This document shows, in pieces, positions 1-12,896 of a stretch of DNA of 64,000 bases. The notes below the pieces were generated by a model. That model made no database searches. It was not told where the DNA came from and worked only from the letters and a program-made list of their open reading frames with translations. The stretch's first letter is position 1. Each line of letters starts with the position of its first letter. The stretch covers positions 35,655,502-35,719,501 of the forward strand of contig JALIRH010000004.1 in the NCBI GenBank assembly GCA_023055505.1, in the 5' to 3' direction. This DNA comes from Callipepla californica brunnescens (Eukaryota; Chordata; Aves; Galliformes; Odontophoridae). A program made the position numbers and the translations under genes.

Positions 1-166
1 ACAAGTAATATACAATTGTATAGTACAATTTCCCATACAATAATCCATTTCATAGGCATTATTTGATCAAAGGGTACCAGCTGTACTGTTTTAAAAGGAG
101 CAGCTACATACTCACGTAAGAACAATACACACATTTACAGTTTCAGAAGGTTTTTTGTTTGTTTTT

Positions 167-189
167 GTGTGTGTGTGTCGGGGGGGAGG
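167..189. repeat. (GT)6 microsatellite followed by G-rich run
   Basis: Six GT dinucleotides (167-178) run into cg and then G-rich sequence interrupted by one A. This is a simple repeat seen directly in the sequence. Confidence 0.85.
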
Positions 190-662
190 GTTCAAGATTA
201 TGTTCCATTTATTAATGTTTACAGTTATTAAGCTGTTAAATTGACAGCAAAAACTCTGCCTTTAGATAAAGTACTTCATAAAAAATCTTTATAAGACCTA
301 TTTTATAAATTCATCATGTTAAACTTGACTGAAATTACTGTTTGTGTAAATTTGATAAAATTATCTAAAAATGCAGAAGTATTATAACTCATATATGAAG
401 GGAGCAGGGAGTGGTCAGTTACAGATCAGGTTACTTCGGAAAAATATTATGACCCACAGCATATTTCATCATACTAATTTAACCTTTGGAAGTTTGCTCT
501 GTATAGCAATAAAAAAAGACCCAGTTCTAACCATAACATATTAGTTGGAAATGTTTTTCTTGATTAGAAAAATGCATTGACTCTGACTTTTATGCACAAC
601 TCTCATAAAACTGAAGCCAAAGACACTGAGTTGAGTACTCCCCCTGTTAACTGAGAATGCAA

Positions 663-691
663 TATTCTATTTCTATTTCTATTTCTATTTT
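663..691. repeat. (TATTTC)n short tandem repeat
   Basis: About four and a half copies of a six-base TATTTC-type unit lie head to tail with one imperfect first unit. Confidence 0.85.
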
Positions 692-1194
692 CATCCAATC
701 ACTCCTGTTGAGCTGTATCTTTTAATTTGGCACTTGCAGGAAAATCAGATTTTTCTGCAGACTGTCATTAATTACTTTGCACGTACTTGTATAATCCCAG
801 AAAAAGTAATGGAATGTGTAGCACAGAAAGTATAACAAAGAGTGTGGAATATCCTGTTTTCATGGGCATGTTCTACCCATCAATCTGTCAGACTGAATCA
901 TTTCTACAGCTGTGTGAATAATTCACACTGAATCATTCTGCAGTGATTTAATTTTTGCTGCTCATTTGAGATTTCTGACCATTACTAATATTTTTATTAG
1001 AAACATATTTTAAATTATCCGTTCAATTATTATTCTCTGATTTTTATGGGTTGGTCATGAAAACCTCTTGTCTGTAGAAATGTGGATTAGCTTTCAGACA
1101 CTTGCTTATGCTGAATAGCAGCTTTCTGTGGGAGCAAAAGCATAGCAAACAAAAGGTCTATTCAAACACATCAAACTCTGTCCCATCTCGTATT

Positions 1195-1376
1195 TGTTAT
1201 TCAAACTGTTAGATGGGATTGGTCAATTAATTTGCACAAAATTGCTACAAGCATCTGATTGGGTGTCTATGTTAATGCTGCCAGTAGAGAATGTTCATTT
1301 AGTATAAAGGTTAAAAGCAGGTTTCACAAACAGTCAAGGCAGCTAAACTTACTCACAAAAAGTATTTCAGGTAATG
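1195..1376 (+). promoter_or_regulatory. Candidate TATA promoter with first-exon donor
   Basis: Seen directly: ATTGG (inverted CCAAT) at 1218-1222 and 1258-1262, a TATA box (gtataaagg, TATAAA at 1303-1308), and about 65 bases downstream the sequence tatttcag followed by gtaatg at 1371, which fits a splice donor. If transcription began about 30 bases after the TATA box (near 1333), the CCAAT boxes would lie near -115 and -75, their usual place, and a non-coding first exon of about 38 bases would end at 1370. A TTAATTTGCAC stretch between the CCAAT boxes could bind homeodomain or C/EBP factors. I could not identify a second exon, so the gene is unknown. In AT-rich DNA these motifs can also meet by chance. 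Confidence 0.3.
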
Positions 1377-1562
1377 AGGAAATAGAGGGGGCATTAGCTA
1401 GATTCGTGTGAATTGATCTAAAAATAAAAAATGCAACTGAAGATATAATGTCGCACTTGTTTTTCATTATCACACTGTTATACTTCTGGACTTGTAATGC
1501 TTATTTACTGCTATGTCTTTGAAAACAAAGTAATTATTTAATTGCTTAAACTCATAACATTT

Positions 1563-2452
1563 ATCATAGAATTATAGAATCACCAATGTTGGAAAAGATG
1601 TACAAGATCATCCAGTCCCACCATCCACCTATCACCATTAGTTTTCTCTAAACCATGTCCCTCACCAGAATATCTAAATGCTCCTTGAACACCTCCAGGG
1701 TTGGTGATTCCACCACCTCCCTGGGCAGCCCATTCCAGCACCTGACCACTCTCTCAGAATAGTACTTCCTAACATCTAGACTGAATCTCCCTTGGTGCAA
1801 GTTGGAGCCACTCCCTCTAGCCCTATCATCAGTTACACGAGAGAAGAGGCCATGTCCCAGTTCACTACAGCCTCCCTTCAGGAAGATGTAGAGAACAATA
1901 AGGTCTCCCCTGAGCCTCCCCTTTGCCAGATTGAATAATCCCAGGTCCCTCAGCTGCTCCCCATAAGGCCTGTGCTCCAGGTCCCTTCACCAGCTTCAAT
2001 GCCCTTCTCTGGACATGCTCCAGGGCCTCAATATCCTTCTTTCAGTGAGAGGCCTAAAACTGAACGCAGTACTCAAGGTGCAACCTCACCAGTGCTGAGT
2101 ACAGGGGGTCAATTATTTCCCTTCTCCTGCTATCAACACTACTTCTGATACAAGCCAGGATGCCATTGGCCTTCATGACCACCAGGGCAAACTGCTGGCT
2201 CATGTTCTGCCCAACTCTCTAGCCTGTCCAGGTCTTGTTGAATGGCAGCACAGCCTTCTGGTGTGTCAGCCATTCCTCCCAGCTTTGTGTCATCAGCAAA
2301 CTTGCTGAATACTCAGGTCAGAGAATAAGGTACCCTGAGGATAATTGGTCTGAGTTTAAAGACAGATATAAAGAAGACATTGAGAACCTCAGCCTTTTCC
2401 TTATTCTCAGTGGTCACATTCCCAACTGCATCCAGTAAGAATGGAGATTCTC
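1563..2452 (-). mobile_element. CR1 LINE fragment, minus strand
   Basis: The left edge (atcatagaattatagaatc) is the reverse complement of the CR1 3' terminal repeat. From there the sequence follows the CR1 3' UTR and the end of ORF2 in reverse, with blocks such as 'ccaccacctccctgggcag' and 'catgctccagggcctcaat'. Near 2314 the normal order breaks. About 40 bases of diverged sequence follow, then CR1-like sequence from further upstream resumes (aaagacagatataaag onward), so a piece of the element has been deleted. The copy is 5'-truncated, as usual for CR1, and its reading frame is destroyed. The short open frames over its right end are without meaning. Confidence 0.9.
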
Positions 2453-3760
2453 ACTGATAATATAGTACAATTTTCCTATATTTAGGAAAATTTAAGCACA
2501 AAATAAATGAGTTGATTAATATTATAGATAGTGATATGAATTCGCTTAAAAAAAAAATCCTTGAAAAAGCACAAGGCAGATTCCTTAGAAACATGAAGAT
2601 TGCACTTATTTTCTCACTATGCTCCACAAGAACAAAAATCTCATCCAAGTTTTATATGCCAAGAATGGATTCACATGAAAACTGGCAGACAGATCAGAAT
2701 TTTCCTCTTGGATCTTTCAAATTCAGTCAAGTGTGAAACTCAAAGTAATTTTAAAGAAGGAACTGCATTTTCTATTTTGATTATGTTAAAACTGTTCAAC
2801 AACTTTTGCTCAAAAATTAACTAGTTCTTTGCAGATTTACCTAATTAAAGTTACTCTTAAGCAAACCTCTAGAAGTAAGAAAGTAGTATAATTTTACAGT
2901 GTTTTCCTTATTCTTGTTGTTGGAACTTCAGAAACTCAGATGAGAGTGAATTAGTAAAAACAAGCATAAGAACACCCTCCTGAAATTGCTAGAAAACTTA
3001 AAATACTACAATATAAATAAAAATGAAATCTCTCCAAACACATCCTTCTTTGGATTGCTCATTCTCAACAGAGATCTTGAAGAATTAAATCCCGAAGTCT
3101 TCCTAATTCATTAAAGCATTAAGTTATGTTAATTAACATCACATAAGGACCATCTTACGTTCTAAAGGACAAAAGTACCTGCAATGAAAATCATACATTA
3201 AAATGTTCTAAAGCTATTGAAGTAAAAGTGAATACACACATATGCTCACAAGGCACGTTCCCAAATGTCACTGATGCAGATTCAATGGAATTTGCTTCTT
3301 GAAACAGGATTCCAGGAAACAGTGTACCAAAATCTCATAGACTATATCAACTGCTTATGAAATGACTGTCATTTAAACATTCGTAGTGAACCAATAGAAG
3401 AGGGAGAAAGTGATGAATACTCAGTGATTCGGTTGATCTTGTTTCTATTAAACTGAGACTGCTTTATCTAATAACATTCATTTCAATGATGCAACTTTTT
3501 GCTTTCAATATTATACTGATGTAAGACAAAATACTTTCCTGTCATTTGCATCTATGTGGCTTTTCTTTTTTTTTTATTTTTCTTTTCTACGGATATAAAA
3601 TCCTGCAACAAATATAAACAATAAGCTTAAATCAGGTGCAGATATCAGAGTAGAAATGGTAATAGTTAATAAACTTTAAAGAATTTTATCCTGCCATACA
3701 TTCCACAAGAACCAGTTATAGTACACCCAAATATATTTTAAAATAATATATGTGTAATCA

Positions 3761-3806
3761 TGCATACACACACATAATTACATACACACAGATAGATAGA
3801 TAGATA
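3761..3806. repeat. (CA)n / (GATA)4 compound microsatellite
   Basis: Two short CA runs are separated by taatta and followed by four perfect GATA units at 3791-3806. Confidence 0.85.
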
Positions 3807-5198
3807 TAAAAGAGACAAAAGCATTTTGAGGCTTTAAGTGGCTTTGGCTGAAAACACTAAGACCGAAGATCAGTAACTTGAATTTCAGAATACCTTACAG
3901 AACAGAGCTGCTTTGGCTTCTATAAACAGCTTAGAACAATGCTGTGTTTATCTAGAGGACCCAGGTGTGCTTCCAAGCTCAAGTTTAGGTGTTTTCCTAG
4001 GTCGTGTCCTAGCCCAATCCTGGGATGAGGTCAGTCCTGAGATTAATACATTTTCCTGCATTGTTTTCTACAGAAAGAAAATTTGAGCATTTAAAGTGAC
4101 TGGAATTTCTGAAACTCAATTAAATGAATGAAGAATAAACAGGTGATATATATATGTTATGACATAAACCCACAACCTCACTTGTTACCCTTCTAAATGA
4201 GCGAGTTTGCAGTGGTCACAGTCTGTTTAAGTCTATTTAGGGTAATGGCAAAGAAAGTCTCATGAAATTTGCTGTTACAGGGCAAGATTGGTGTGTCATC
4301 TTTTGTTCAAGAAGCAATGGCAATCTTTAACAGAAAAATAAAATACCACTATGACTTATTATTTATGCAATCCATCATAACAGTTGTGGTTTCTTTTCTT
4401 CTTATCACGGATGCATTTGACTTACTGACATAGCAAATAAATAGCTTCTGTAGTCACATTCTGAGTAAGAATAACTTCTGATGTTATTCCTACTATCTTT
4501 TTCATTCTTACTAGTGTGAAATCTAATCTTTATCTGAACCTTATTGAGCCACGTTTCCATAGATTTTTGATAGTAAGAAACTCAAGAGATAAAGTATAAT
4601 TCATACTGCTTTTTTTTCAGCTTTAAAGTCGTATCCACAGAAGTCCCTAGTGTTCTGCTAGAGAAGGGTATTATAAGAGCCCAAATAGTCATCTCCATGC
4701 ACATAGATTATATATAGTTTTCCAAATTTGAGTCTCAATCCAATGTGCTTTGTAAAATATCTCTTCTCCCTGTCTCTCTCAAATACTTTTACAGTCTTGT
4801 GTTCCCTGTTTCATGAACTTTTCCTGACTCTCATGAAACATGATCAGAGAACAGGTGGATTTAAGTTAATTTTATTTCAGAGCAATTAGTAGGAGTGTTT
4901 TGATAACCGTATTTAATAATAGTGAAACAAAAATGTCTGTAATAATCAGTTATTAAATGCACATTCAGCAACCAATCTAATAAATTCACCATTTATATTT
5001 AGTATAATGGGACTTCCATGTTAGATCTTTACTACCCAGTAATTAAAAGAACATTTCCTGAGAAAAATAAAAGTTTTGACTGCTTTTAATACCAAATATC
5101 CTTTGCAAGAAGTACTCCTACCTCAAAGTCTACAAGCTAGTTCAAACTTTGAATCCTCATCAGAGAAGAGATTCCTCATAATATAACAGGGATAAGCC

Positions 5199-5226
5199 TA
5201 CTCCATTGAAGTCAGTGGGAGTTCTT
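5199..5226. repeat. Possible ancient sauropsid repeat scrap
   Basis: The phrase 'ccattgaagtcagtgggag' resembles a motif (ccattgaagtcaatgggag) that recurs in old interspersed repeats of turtles, crocodilians and birds. Only this short core is recognisable, so the family is uncertain. Confidence 0.3.
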
Positions 5227-8200
5227 ACAGTCCTTCAAAGAGAGACAGAACTTGCACAGATATGCAAAAATTCTGCATTATAAGTATATGAATATGCATT
5301 TTTTTCTTCCTATTTTTTAATTGCTATTCACTCTAAAGGAGCTCAAAATTAACGATAATTAAGGATAAATAATTCAGGAAAATTAAGGATAGTAAACTCA
5401 AAAGTAAGGAACTATTACATAAATCTACTTTTACCTCCAAACTCACGTGGAAAGTATCAGAGAGGTTAGGCTAAGGGAGTTCAGAGAGCCTAGGATTAAA
5501 ACATGAAGATTGAATGCTTAAGAACAGTAAAGGCTGGAGGATTGCAGCTCCTTATTTACAGATCACCTGGAGAACCCACAGAGGCACTGGGTAAAAGGTG
5601 AAGCAAGAAATGTGTTGCTGAGAGGCATTTGGTCAAACCATCTCTGACTGCAGGTGGATCCAGTGCCAGACAGAAGAAAATACAATCAGTCACGGGTCAT
5701 AAGATGCATGACTGGAAGATTAAAGGTAGTGAATATCCTCCTCTCAGGCACTTTTAGGGGCCGTGTTTACTTGCTTATTTACGAATCTCCTAATATAAAT
5801 ACTGACTAATCAAAGTAGGCCCAGTAGGCGTGTAGTAAATGACCTATGAGGAGGGTTTTTCCTTGATTAAGGTTTCTAATTGCAGTCTTCAACAACACAG
5901 AAAAATGATTTTAGGAAAGTTGGAGACAGACTTTTCTGGCTACAAGTCATGTGGGGCAACATGGGAAATTCTGAACACAAGGAAATTCTGAATACAAGGA
6001 AAAAGATCACAATAAACATGAATATGCGCAGTGGAAAAGGTTGCCTGGAAATGTAGAATCTTCAAGTTTGAATATATTAAAAACTCAGTGAGATCCAGAA
6101 GAGCTTGATCTGACTTTGAAGTTAGCTCTATTCTCCCTAACAGGTGTTTTGGACTTGAGAGATTTTTACCAACCTAAATTATTCTGTGGTTCTGCATTGC
6201 TAGGATAGAAGTTTGATCAGGGCTTTCTTTATACCTCCTATCTGAAAGCAGTTGGGAAAATCAAATACATGCAAACAAGCAAACAATAACCTCAACACCT
6301 TGTTTGAACCTAGCTTATAAAAATGCAGTATTATATGCAAGAGAAAAATATTGCATCTGCGCTATAGAGTCAATAAACACATCCACACTTCCTTTTTGTG
6401 TATACTTGTCATTTTAGAATAACTATTGTTTTGCACACTAAAACAGAAATGTCATTATCCACGTTTATTGTTTAGCTCTTGAATGTCAAGAGACAGCTAT
6501 ATATATTTTTCCAAAAAACAGAAACATATGCTGAATTGCTGTTTGGAAAACTTGTGGTGCCTAAAGATTGTTTATCAGAATATTCCCAGAATACTTAGTT
6601 TGTGAACTGCTTGACAATCTCTAAGCCACCTTCTCTCTAATACCCCTAAAAAAGCACTTACTTAGGGAATTGATAGAGATAGCGGAGGGAATGGGAGAAC
6701 ATATCATATACAACAAGTTAGGTGCTTTAAACCATAATGAGAAATGTCAGCTCATTCAGATGTATAAATTCATTAGAACATTCAGCTAAAGTATATGAGA
6801 AAGTGAAAAGCTGGATAAAATTTTATAATATATATACAGTGGAATTCACAATTGCAAATTTTGTTTCAAAACAGTATAATGTTCAGTGAAAATTATATTT
6901 CTATAGAATCTTTTTCCAGTCTGTTAAAATGTAAGAAATTAAATCATGTAATTCTAGTTTCCTTACACTTTCTAGATGGCAAAATATTGACAGGATGTAA
7001 GTAAAAAGTTAATCTATTTTATTTTATGGGCTATGAACACCGTCTATTTTATAGGCACAGAGTCAAGGAATAGCACAGTTTTAACTTCAAGCTTGAGCAA
7101 ATAAAATAAATTTTCAATCAAGCACTATAAACTTAACTTGTTCTAATACAGCAGTTAATAGAAATACTATGAACCAGACTATGAAGTTAAAATCTTTTTC
7201 CTACCACACACTCTTGCTCAGGAGCTCTTGTGTGCAAAGCTAAGTTTTCTTTATTGGTAGTGTACACTAAATTGGCTCATGAATGAAATAGTCCAAAAGG
7301 AAGTTTGATGTGGTATCTCCCATTGTGTGAGAACTCTACTTTTAACTACTTTTAAGTTGTCACTTATTTGTCAGTTGCTGGCATTTAGTCCAGCTATGAA
7401 CATCACAAATAATTACTATAACAACTATGAATTAGGAATCTCAAATGTATTTTAGAAGCGTAAGCATAACATTACTTCATTCAATGACATATTCTTAATA
7501 TATGTTTTAGAAAGATACTCTTCGAAGACAAAAATACCTAATAATAGCTAATTGTCACGTAAAGAAAATGAGGGTGTGCAGAATAACTGCTTTCTTTTTT
7601 AAACCATTCCTTTAAAATAACCTTAAAACACCTGTACAAACATGGTGTCACAGTCTAAAACCTCATTTCAGTATAATTCTATTGGCTTTACTTAACATAG
7701 TCTTTATATGTATATACACATATATAACAATGCTCAAAAATGTATCTATATTATTACTATTTATAATACAGCACTTCCTGGAACCTGAGCCAGGAATCAA
7801 GCCTCAGTGCATTAGGTTCTGCCTGTTATCAATAAGCAGATAACTTTTACCAGAAACTTCAACAGATAAGTGAAAAGTGATGAGAAGAAAGGTTTTATTG
7901 TCATTATTATGGGAGGAAAATCAAGGTAGGTTGGACTATGTAGCCAAGAACACACTGGGATTATGAAATACATATCTTTATAGTCTTTTTGGGCATGCAA
8001 ACTTTCCCTGTCACTCCAGATAAATATTCCATTACCTCTAAATTTAAAGCTGACAATATGGTAGGACCTTTAGCTCTTTTTTTGTTATCCCCAGGGCCAA
8101 CATGAACATTTGTGGTAGTACAGATAGCTATGTGATTACTCATAGAAAGTAGGCATAGGGCACTTGTATTAGATGTACTTGGCAGCCTGTTACATTTATT

Positions 8201-10011
8201 AAAAAAAACAAACAAAAAACACCAGCAGACACTCTTCATTGAGCATTTGTTTTTTCTCTATTAGTTGTCCACATGATTTTTGAATCTGAGTGAGCCACAA
8301 ACCTTCATCCCTCCAGCAGTGCATGAGTGGTTTAACAGTGAGTGTGTGTGTAGAATGTACATCCCCAAACAAAACACAGAGGACCTCTCTGTGTGCTTTG
8401 CAAACCTAACTCTGAAGGCAATCTCCAACCCACCTGCAAAAGAGATTCCTAGTGGTGCTCTGCCGATATACACCTAACACTTGCAAGTGCATCTCCTCTG
8501 TAAAGAAAATGACTGTTTTCTCCATGAAAAAAGGTTCTCCCTGAAAAGAGCAGGATGTGCCTCTAGGTTTCACCTGGGCAGTATTACCCCCCAGAGATCA
8601 GTTCCAGCATCATCCCACCTCCTTGTGGCATGCAGCTGCTGGGAGCACAACCACCAATTCTGAAAGATGAAAATAAGGAATCTAACTGCTTCCATGGCCT
8701 GCGGCTGCCTTTGTCTCTGCAGTGTACCTTCTTTCTCCACTTTAAATTAACTATCCACTCAACTCAGGAATTCTGAATGAGTTTTTGAACACTTAAAATT
8801 ATTTTATAGCATCTCAAAGTGCAAATAATTTTCCTAAGCAAATATTTCAGGTATGACAGAAAAGGCTTACTGATATCAATACAGGAATATGATATCAAGC
8901 TGGGATTCACTGAACTCCAAAAAGCAATTCAAAGAACATATAAGGAAATATTTCTTTCACTTCTTTTCCACTTCTTCAAATTCACCTTTTAGTTATTGTT
9001 CTAAGGTAAACATGACCACTCAGACCATAGCACAAACCACGTTTAGAAACAGCAGACCTGGCCAGCCATGCAGGAACACCCATTAAGGAAAGTTTAAAGA
9101 AGCAAATTATAAATATTTGTTACTAGCTGCACACTACACAGCTAGAACAGGTTCTTGTATAAAGGAGGAAGGACACATGCCCTGAAACTGGGAGAAAGAA
9201 AGTATATGAAAATAAATCAGCTAAACACAGCTTGTATACAGAGGGATTCAACAACCTTCTTGTTAAAGAGCAAACTGCACACCAATATATGTCATTACTT
9301 TCAAAGTTCAAGACAAAGGCTTTTCAAGATGAAGGTTTGAGGGACATTTCTTACTGCTGTGTATATACACAGGAGTTCTTGTGAACTAACGTGTAATATT
9401 AGATCAGATATGACTATCAATTCTGTAGCCAAAGATCTAGATAAATGAATTTGTGATTTTATACATATTTTTATAACCTATATATTACTACTTCTTTTTT
9501 CTGTTTAAAAAAAGAAAAAAGTGCTTTCCTTGAGAGTGTTTTTCTTACTGTTTTTTTTCTTAAGAATTTTTGTAATCCTTTGGGGAGATTAGCATCATGA
9601 CCTAAGCTGTAACACACAAGGATTTGGTCTTCCTTTACTTTACTTTGCCTGAGTTATGAACTACTGCTCTTATTACAGAAACCTCAGCACTCACATATCT
9701 CCATCAGTATTCACTGTTCTCTTATGGGGAATTTTCCCTTGGGAATACATATACCAGTTTCAGCTGGTTACTATTCTCTCAACAGAACTGTTTAGGAGGG
9801 AGACTAGGAAGCTACTAGTTCTTAAATACAGTAAAGAATGGTTTGAAAGCAAATCGATGCATTTCAAACCCTGTTTAGCAGACTTCATATGCTGCTCACG
9901 TTTCTTTCATTTTGTGTCTTACTATTATTTCATCTGCAATTACTAAATTTCTGTAATGTCTGAGAAATGAGTATATATTAAAATAATCTTTGCAATACCA
10001 GTCCCAAAATC

Positions 10012-10058
10012 TTTTTTTGTTTGTTTGGTTTTTTTGGTTTGTTTGTTTTTGTTTTTTA
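10012..10058. repeat. T/G-rich low-complexity run, (TTTG)n-like
   Basis: About 47 bases contain almost only T and G with irregular TTTG units. Low complexity, seen directly. Confidence 0.8.
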
Positions 10059-11826
10059 AACAACAAGTAGATGATAAAAAAATGAGTTCAGGTTATCACC
10101 TGGCAAAAAAGTTTACATGATATTCTACCACACAAGTGAGTGTTATTTGAGGATGAAGGCTGACTTTATATTTTATTACATTAGCTACTGTAGGGTAGTA
10201 AAGTCAGCGCGTTCAAGGCACAATCAGGACAATTAATTTAACTAAAGAATGTTAGACAATCTCAAATTCACACAATAAGGTAGGAATTCACAGCAATCAG
10301 GAGAATTGTTGATGAAGCACAGTAATATATGACTCCCTTCATCCTCTTGTGAAAAAGATTATATTTTCATTAGAACAGAGCAAGTATTACTTGTCATCTT
10401 TTGTTTCCTAAATTTCCATCAACTTTTTTTCTGCTTGCAAATCTTGGTGGACAAATCTGATTCTAAAGTCTTCAATTAGAAGGGGCACCACCAGTAAGAC
10501 AGAAGAGTTACAGCTCTACTTTTATTAAACTTCAACTCCTTTCTTGTCTTCAACTGTTTCTCTTACGAACTCCAGACAGCTATTACAAACAGCATGAGAT
10601 ATGAGTCAACCCACTTTCAGGTTATTTAATTCTTGGTAATGATATTAACAGAGGAGCTTTCCATCCTTCCCCAGTCTAAGTACGGAGAGGCATTTCTACT
10701 AATTCATTTCTACTCTTCAGCAAGGTCTATGATAACATCTCAACAAATTTGTGCCGTTATTTAACAATTATAAAGACAAAAACAGACATTTTACAATATT
10801 TAGGACTTTTATCTAAAAAACTGGATACTTATTTTTTCCTCCCCTATTCCTTGGAAATACAGTGTATCTCTCTTTCATTCACCAATGATGTAATGCACCT
10901 TATGATATTAAAAGCATAGTGAGAGAACACAGAATCCATCTGCACTTATCCACAAACAGGGAATTCAATTTGTTCACTCTGGTAGCACTGGCATTTGTTT
11001 TATATCCCTATAATTAGCACTGTCACTGCTGAGATTCTTTTCTTAATCTGCCAGGTTCTTTGTATAATGTAAATATTCATGTTTTTAAAGAGGGAAATAG
11101 AGAGAGAAGGAGGCCCATCACTTACATTTAATCACACTAAACAAGTTCTTTAGACAATTTGTTCTGAAATTCCTCTAATTAGAGCTTGCCCTCCAGGTAA
11201 TGCTCTGATCTGATTTACCAGTGAGTATAAATTAGGGACATTATGTAATTAGCCCTAAGACCACAAAAGGAAGGAACAGCTGGGTGGCACAGAGGGGAAG
11301 CAAATAAACAGCTCCCAAAAGACTTCTTGCTAAAAATATAATAATAGAATTCCCTTCTCTCTTCAGTGATTGCTACTGTAGCCTACTGTAACAAGGGGTC
11401 ATTTATTTAACTTGTTTTGAAAGATATATCTTGGCAATCTGTATTAGCCTGGCAACTTTTCAGATGTTGACGCTCTGAAGGGTAACTGGATTCATATCAC
11501 ATAAGAGACATCTTATTCATGAAATATTAATAGTTTAAGTAACAGGCAAAAATATCTTCACTGATTAACAATGATGATGTCATGTATTTCCCATGAGTAA
11601 TATATTAAGCTTCTTCTTGTCTCTTCTGCAGTTTCAGCCTTTATTTTGTCTTCTACTATCGCTAACTTGAAGTGTTATTATCCCACATTCCAACCCATAT
11701 AAAATTAAATTCATGACCTGTCAACTTTTTTCCAGTACAAACTGACAGTACTTCTAAATTATTTTTTGAAATTATCAAATTTCAAAATTTCTGTACCATT
11801 TCCAGATAGATCATTCAAATAGCTGT

Positions 11827-12168
11827 CAGGCTGGAAGAGCTGGGGCTCTTCAGCCTCAAGAAGAGAAGGCTGAGGTGATCTTTCAATATCTGTGGTGATA
11901 GAACACGGGGAAATGATTTCTAGCTTAAAGAGAATAGATTTAGGATAGATTTAGATACAAGGAATTTATAGTGAGGGTGGTGAGGCACTGGAACAGGTTG
12001 CCAAGAAATCTGGTGGCTGCCCCATCCCTGGAGACTTCCAAGGCAAGGGTGGATCATGCTGTGGGCAATGTCATCTAGCTGTGCATGTCTCTGTTCATTG
12101 CAGGGAAGTTGGACTAGAGGGCCTTTAAAGATCCATTCCAACTTTTAAGGATTCTATGATTCTGTGAA
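11827..12168 (+). mobile_element. CR1 LINE 3' end, plus strand
   Basis: It starts in the CR1 ORF2 end ('agctggggctcttcagcct', then 'aagagaaggctgaggtgat') and runs through the 3' UTR ('ggcactggaacaggttgcc') to the typical terminal repeat 'attctatgattctgtg' at 12151-12166. It is strongly 5'-truncated and carries indels. It ends only about 20 bases before the mariner piece that follows, so the two form one repeat cluster. Confidence 0.93.
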
Positions 12169-12184
12169 GTACAGATATGCCTGT

Positions 12185-12352
12185 ATTTTTCAACTTGGAA
12201 GTATTGCCTACTCCAGTGTTATGTATGTAGTAGAGATTATATTTAATATCTGTTGCTGTGAGACAGATGGCAGCAGAGGGACAGTGACAAAATGGTGTTT
12301 TACTTCTCCACAGTCAAAGACATGCATCTATTGACATACATTGATGCTTGCC
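12185..12352 (+). mobile_element. Mariner (Galluhop-like) left part
   Basis: From 12241 the sequence follows the chicken mariner Galluhop: 'gacagatggcagcagaggg', 'cagtgacaaaatgg', then 'attgatgcttgccgaat'. The same blocks occur at 19586-19620 in this window. A degenerate 5' terminal repeat may lie at about 12191-12215 (ttggaagtattgccta against a consensus-like aaaagtaatgcctcct). The piece stops at about 12352, where a CR1 begins, and the rest of the same element resumes at about 13410. It lacks transposase-coding length, so it is a non-autonomous or deleted copy. Confidence 0.8.
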
Positions 12353-12504
12353 GAATCATCAGATTGTAGGTTTCTAGAGATCAGAGTGCCCTGCCAAAGC
12401 AGGCCCCTAGCCCAGGTTGCACAGGTAGGCGTCCAGGTGGGTCTTGAACATCTCCAGAGAAGGAGATCCCACCACCTCTATGTGCAGCCTGTGCCAGTGC
12501 TCAA

Positions 12505-12828
12505 TCACTGCACTGTGAAGAAGTTCCCACACACATTTATGCAGAACTTCCTATGCATAAGTTTGTGGCCATTTCCCCTCATCCTATCACCACACACTGC
12601 TGAGAAGAGTTCAGCCTCATCTCTTTGCCTCACACTCCTTAGATATTTATAGATGTGGATCAGATCCCCTCTGAGTCTTCTTTTTTCAAGGCAGAACAGA
12701 CCCAGGTCTCTCAGCCTTTCATCGTAAGGGAGGTGTTCCACATCCTTTATCATCTCTGTGGCCCTCCACTGGACTCCTTCGAGGAGATTCCTGTATTTTT
12801 TGTACTGGGAGCTCAGAACTGGACACAA
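12505..12828 (-). pseudogene. CR1 ORF2 C-terminal fragment
   Basis: The minus-strand frame reads through the C-terminal end of CR1 ORF2. Recognisable stretches are 'RATEMIKDVEHLPYDERL' and 'LGLFCLEKRRLRGDLIHIYK', which is the normal end of the CR1 protein after the reverse-transcriptase thumb. It is the downstream continuation of the fragment at 12904-13353, cut off from it by the TTTA repeat. It is a dead relic with no independent start; the first Met is internal to the old protein. Confidence 0.85.
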
Positions 12829-12896
12829 TACTTTAGGTGAGGCCTCACCAGGGCAGAGTAGGGGGGAGGATCACCTCGCTGGACCTGCTGGCTATG

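Larger units (their letters stand above)
1..1562. other. AT-rich non-coding stretch
   Basis: No open frame of interest. It holds a short (GT)n run followed by a G run (167-189), a TATTTC-type tandem repeat (663-691) and, near its right end, the promoter-like cluster listed separately. The rest is AT-rich sequence with no repeat family I recognise. Confidence 0.7.
2453..11826. other. Long AT-rich non-coding stretch
   Basis: No coding exon, RNA gene or clear transposon is visible in about 9.4 kb. Short items are a (CA)/(GATA) microsatellite (3761-3806), a possible ancient sauropsid repeat scrap (5199-5226), a 17-base tandem duplication (about 5964-5997) and a T/G-rich run (10012-10058). The block around 7990-8760 is GC-richer and has overlapping 65-70-codon frames on both strands without any family resemblance. 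The segment 11150-11290 looks like a possible conserved regulatory element (see findings). Confidence 0.65.

Noticed and set aside
8261..8477. Overlapping 65-70-codon frames on both strands in a GC-richer block
   Set aside because: They overlap almost completely and neither resembles a protein family; no start or splice context supports either.
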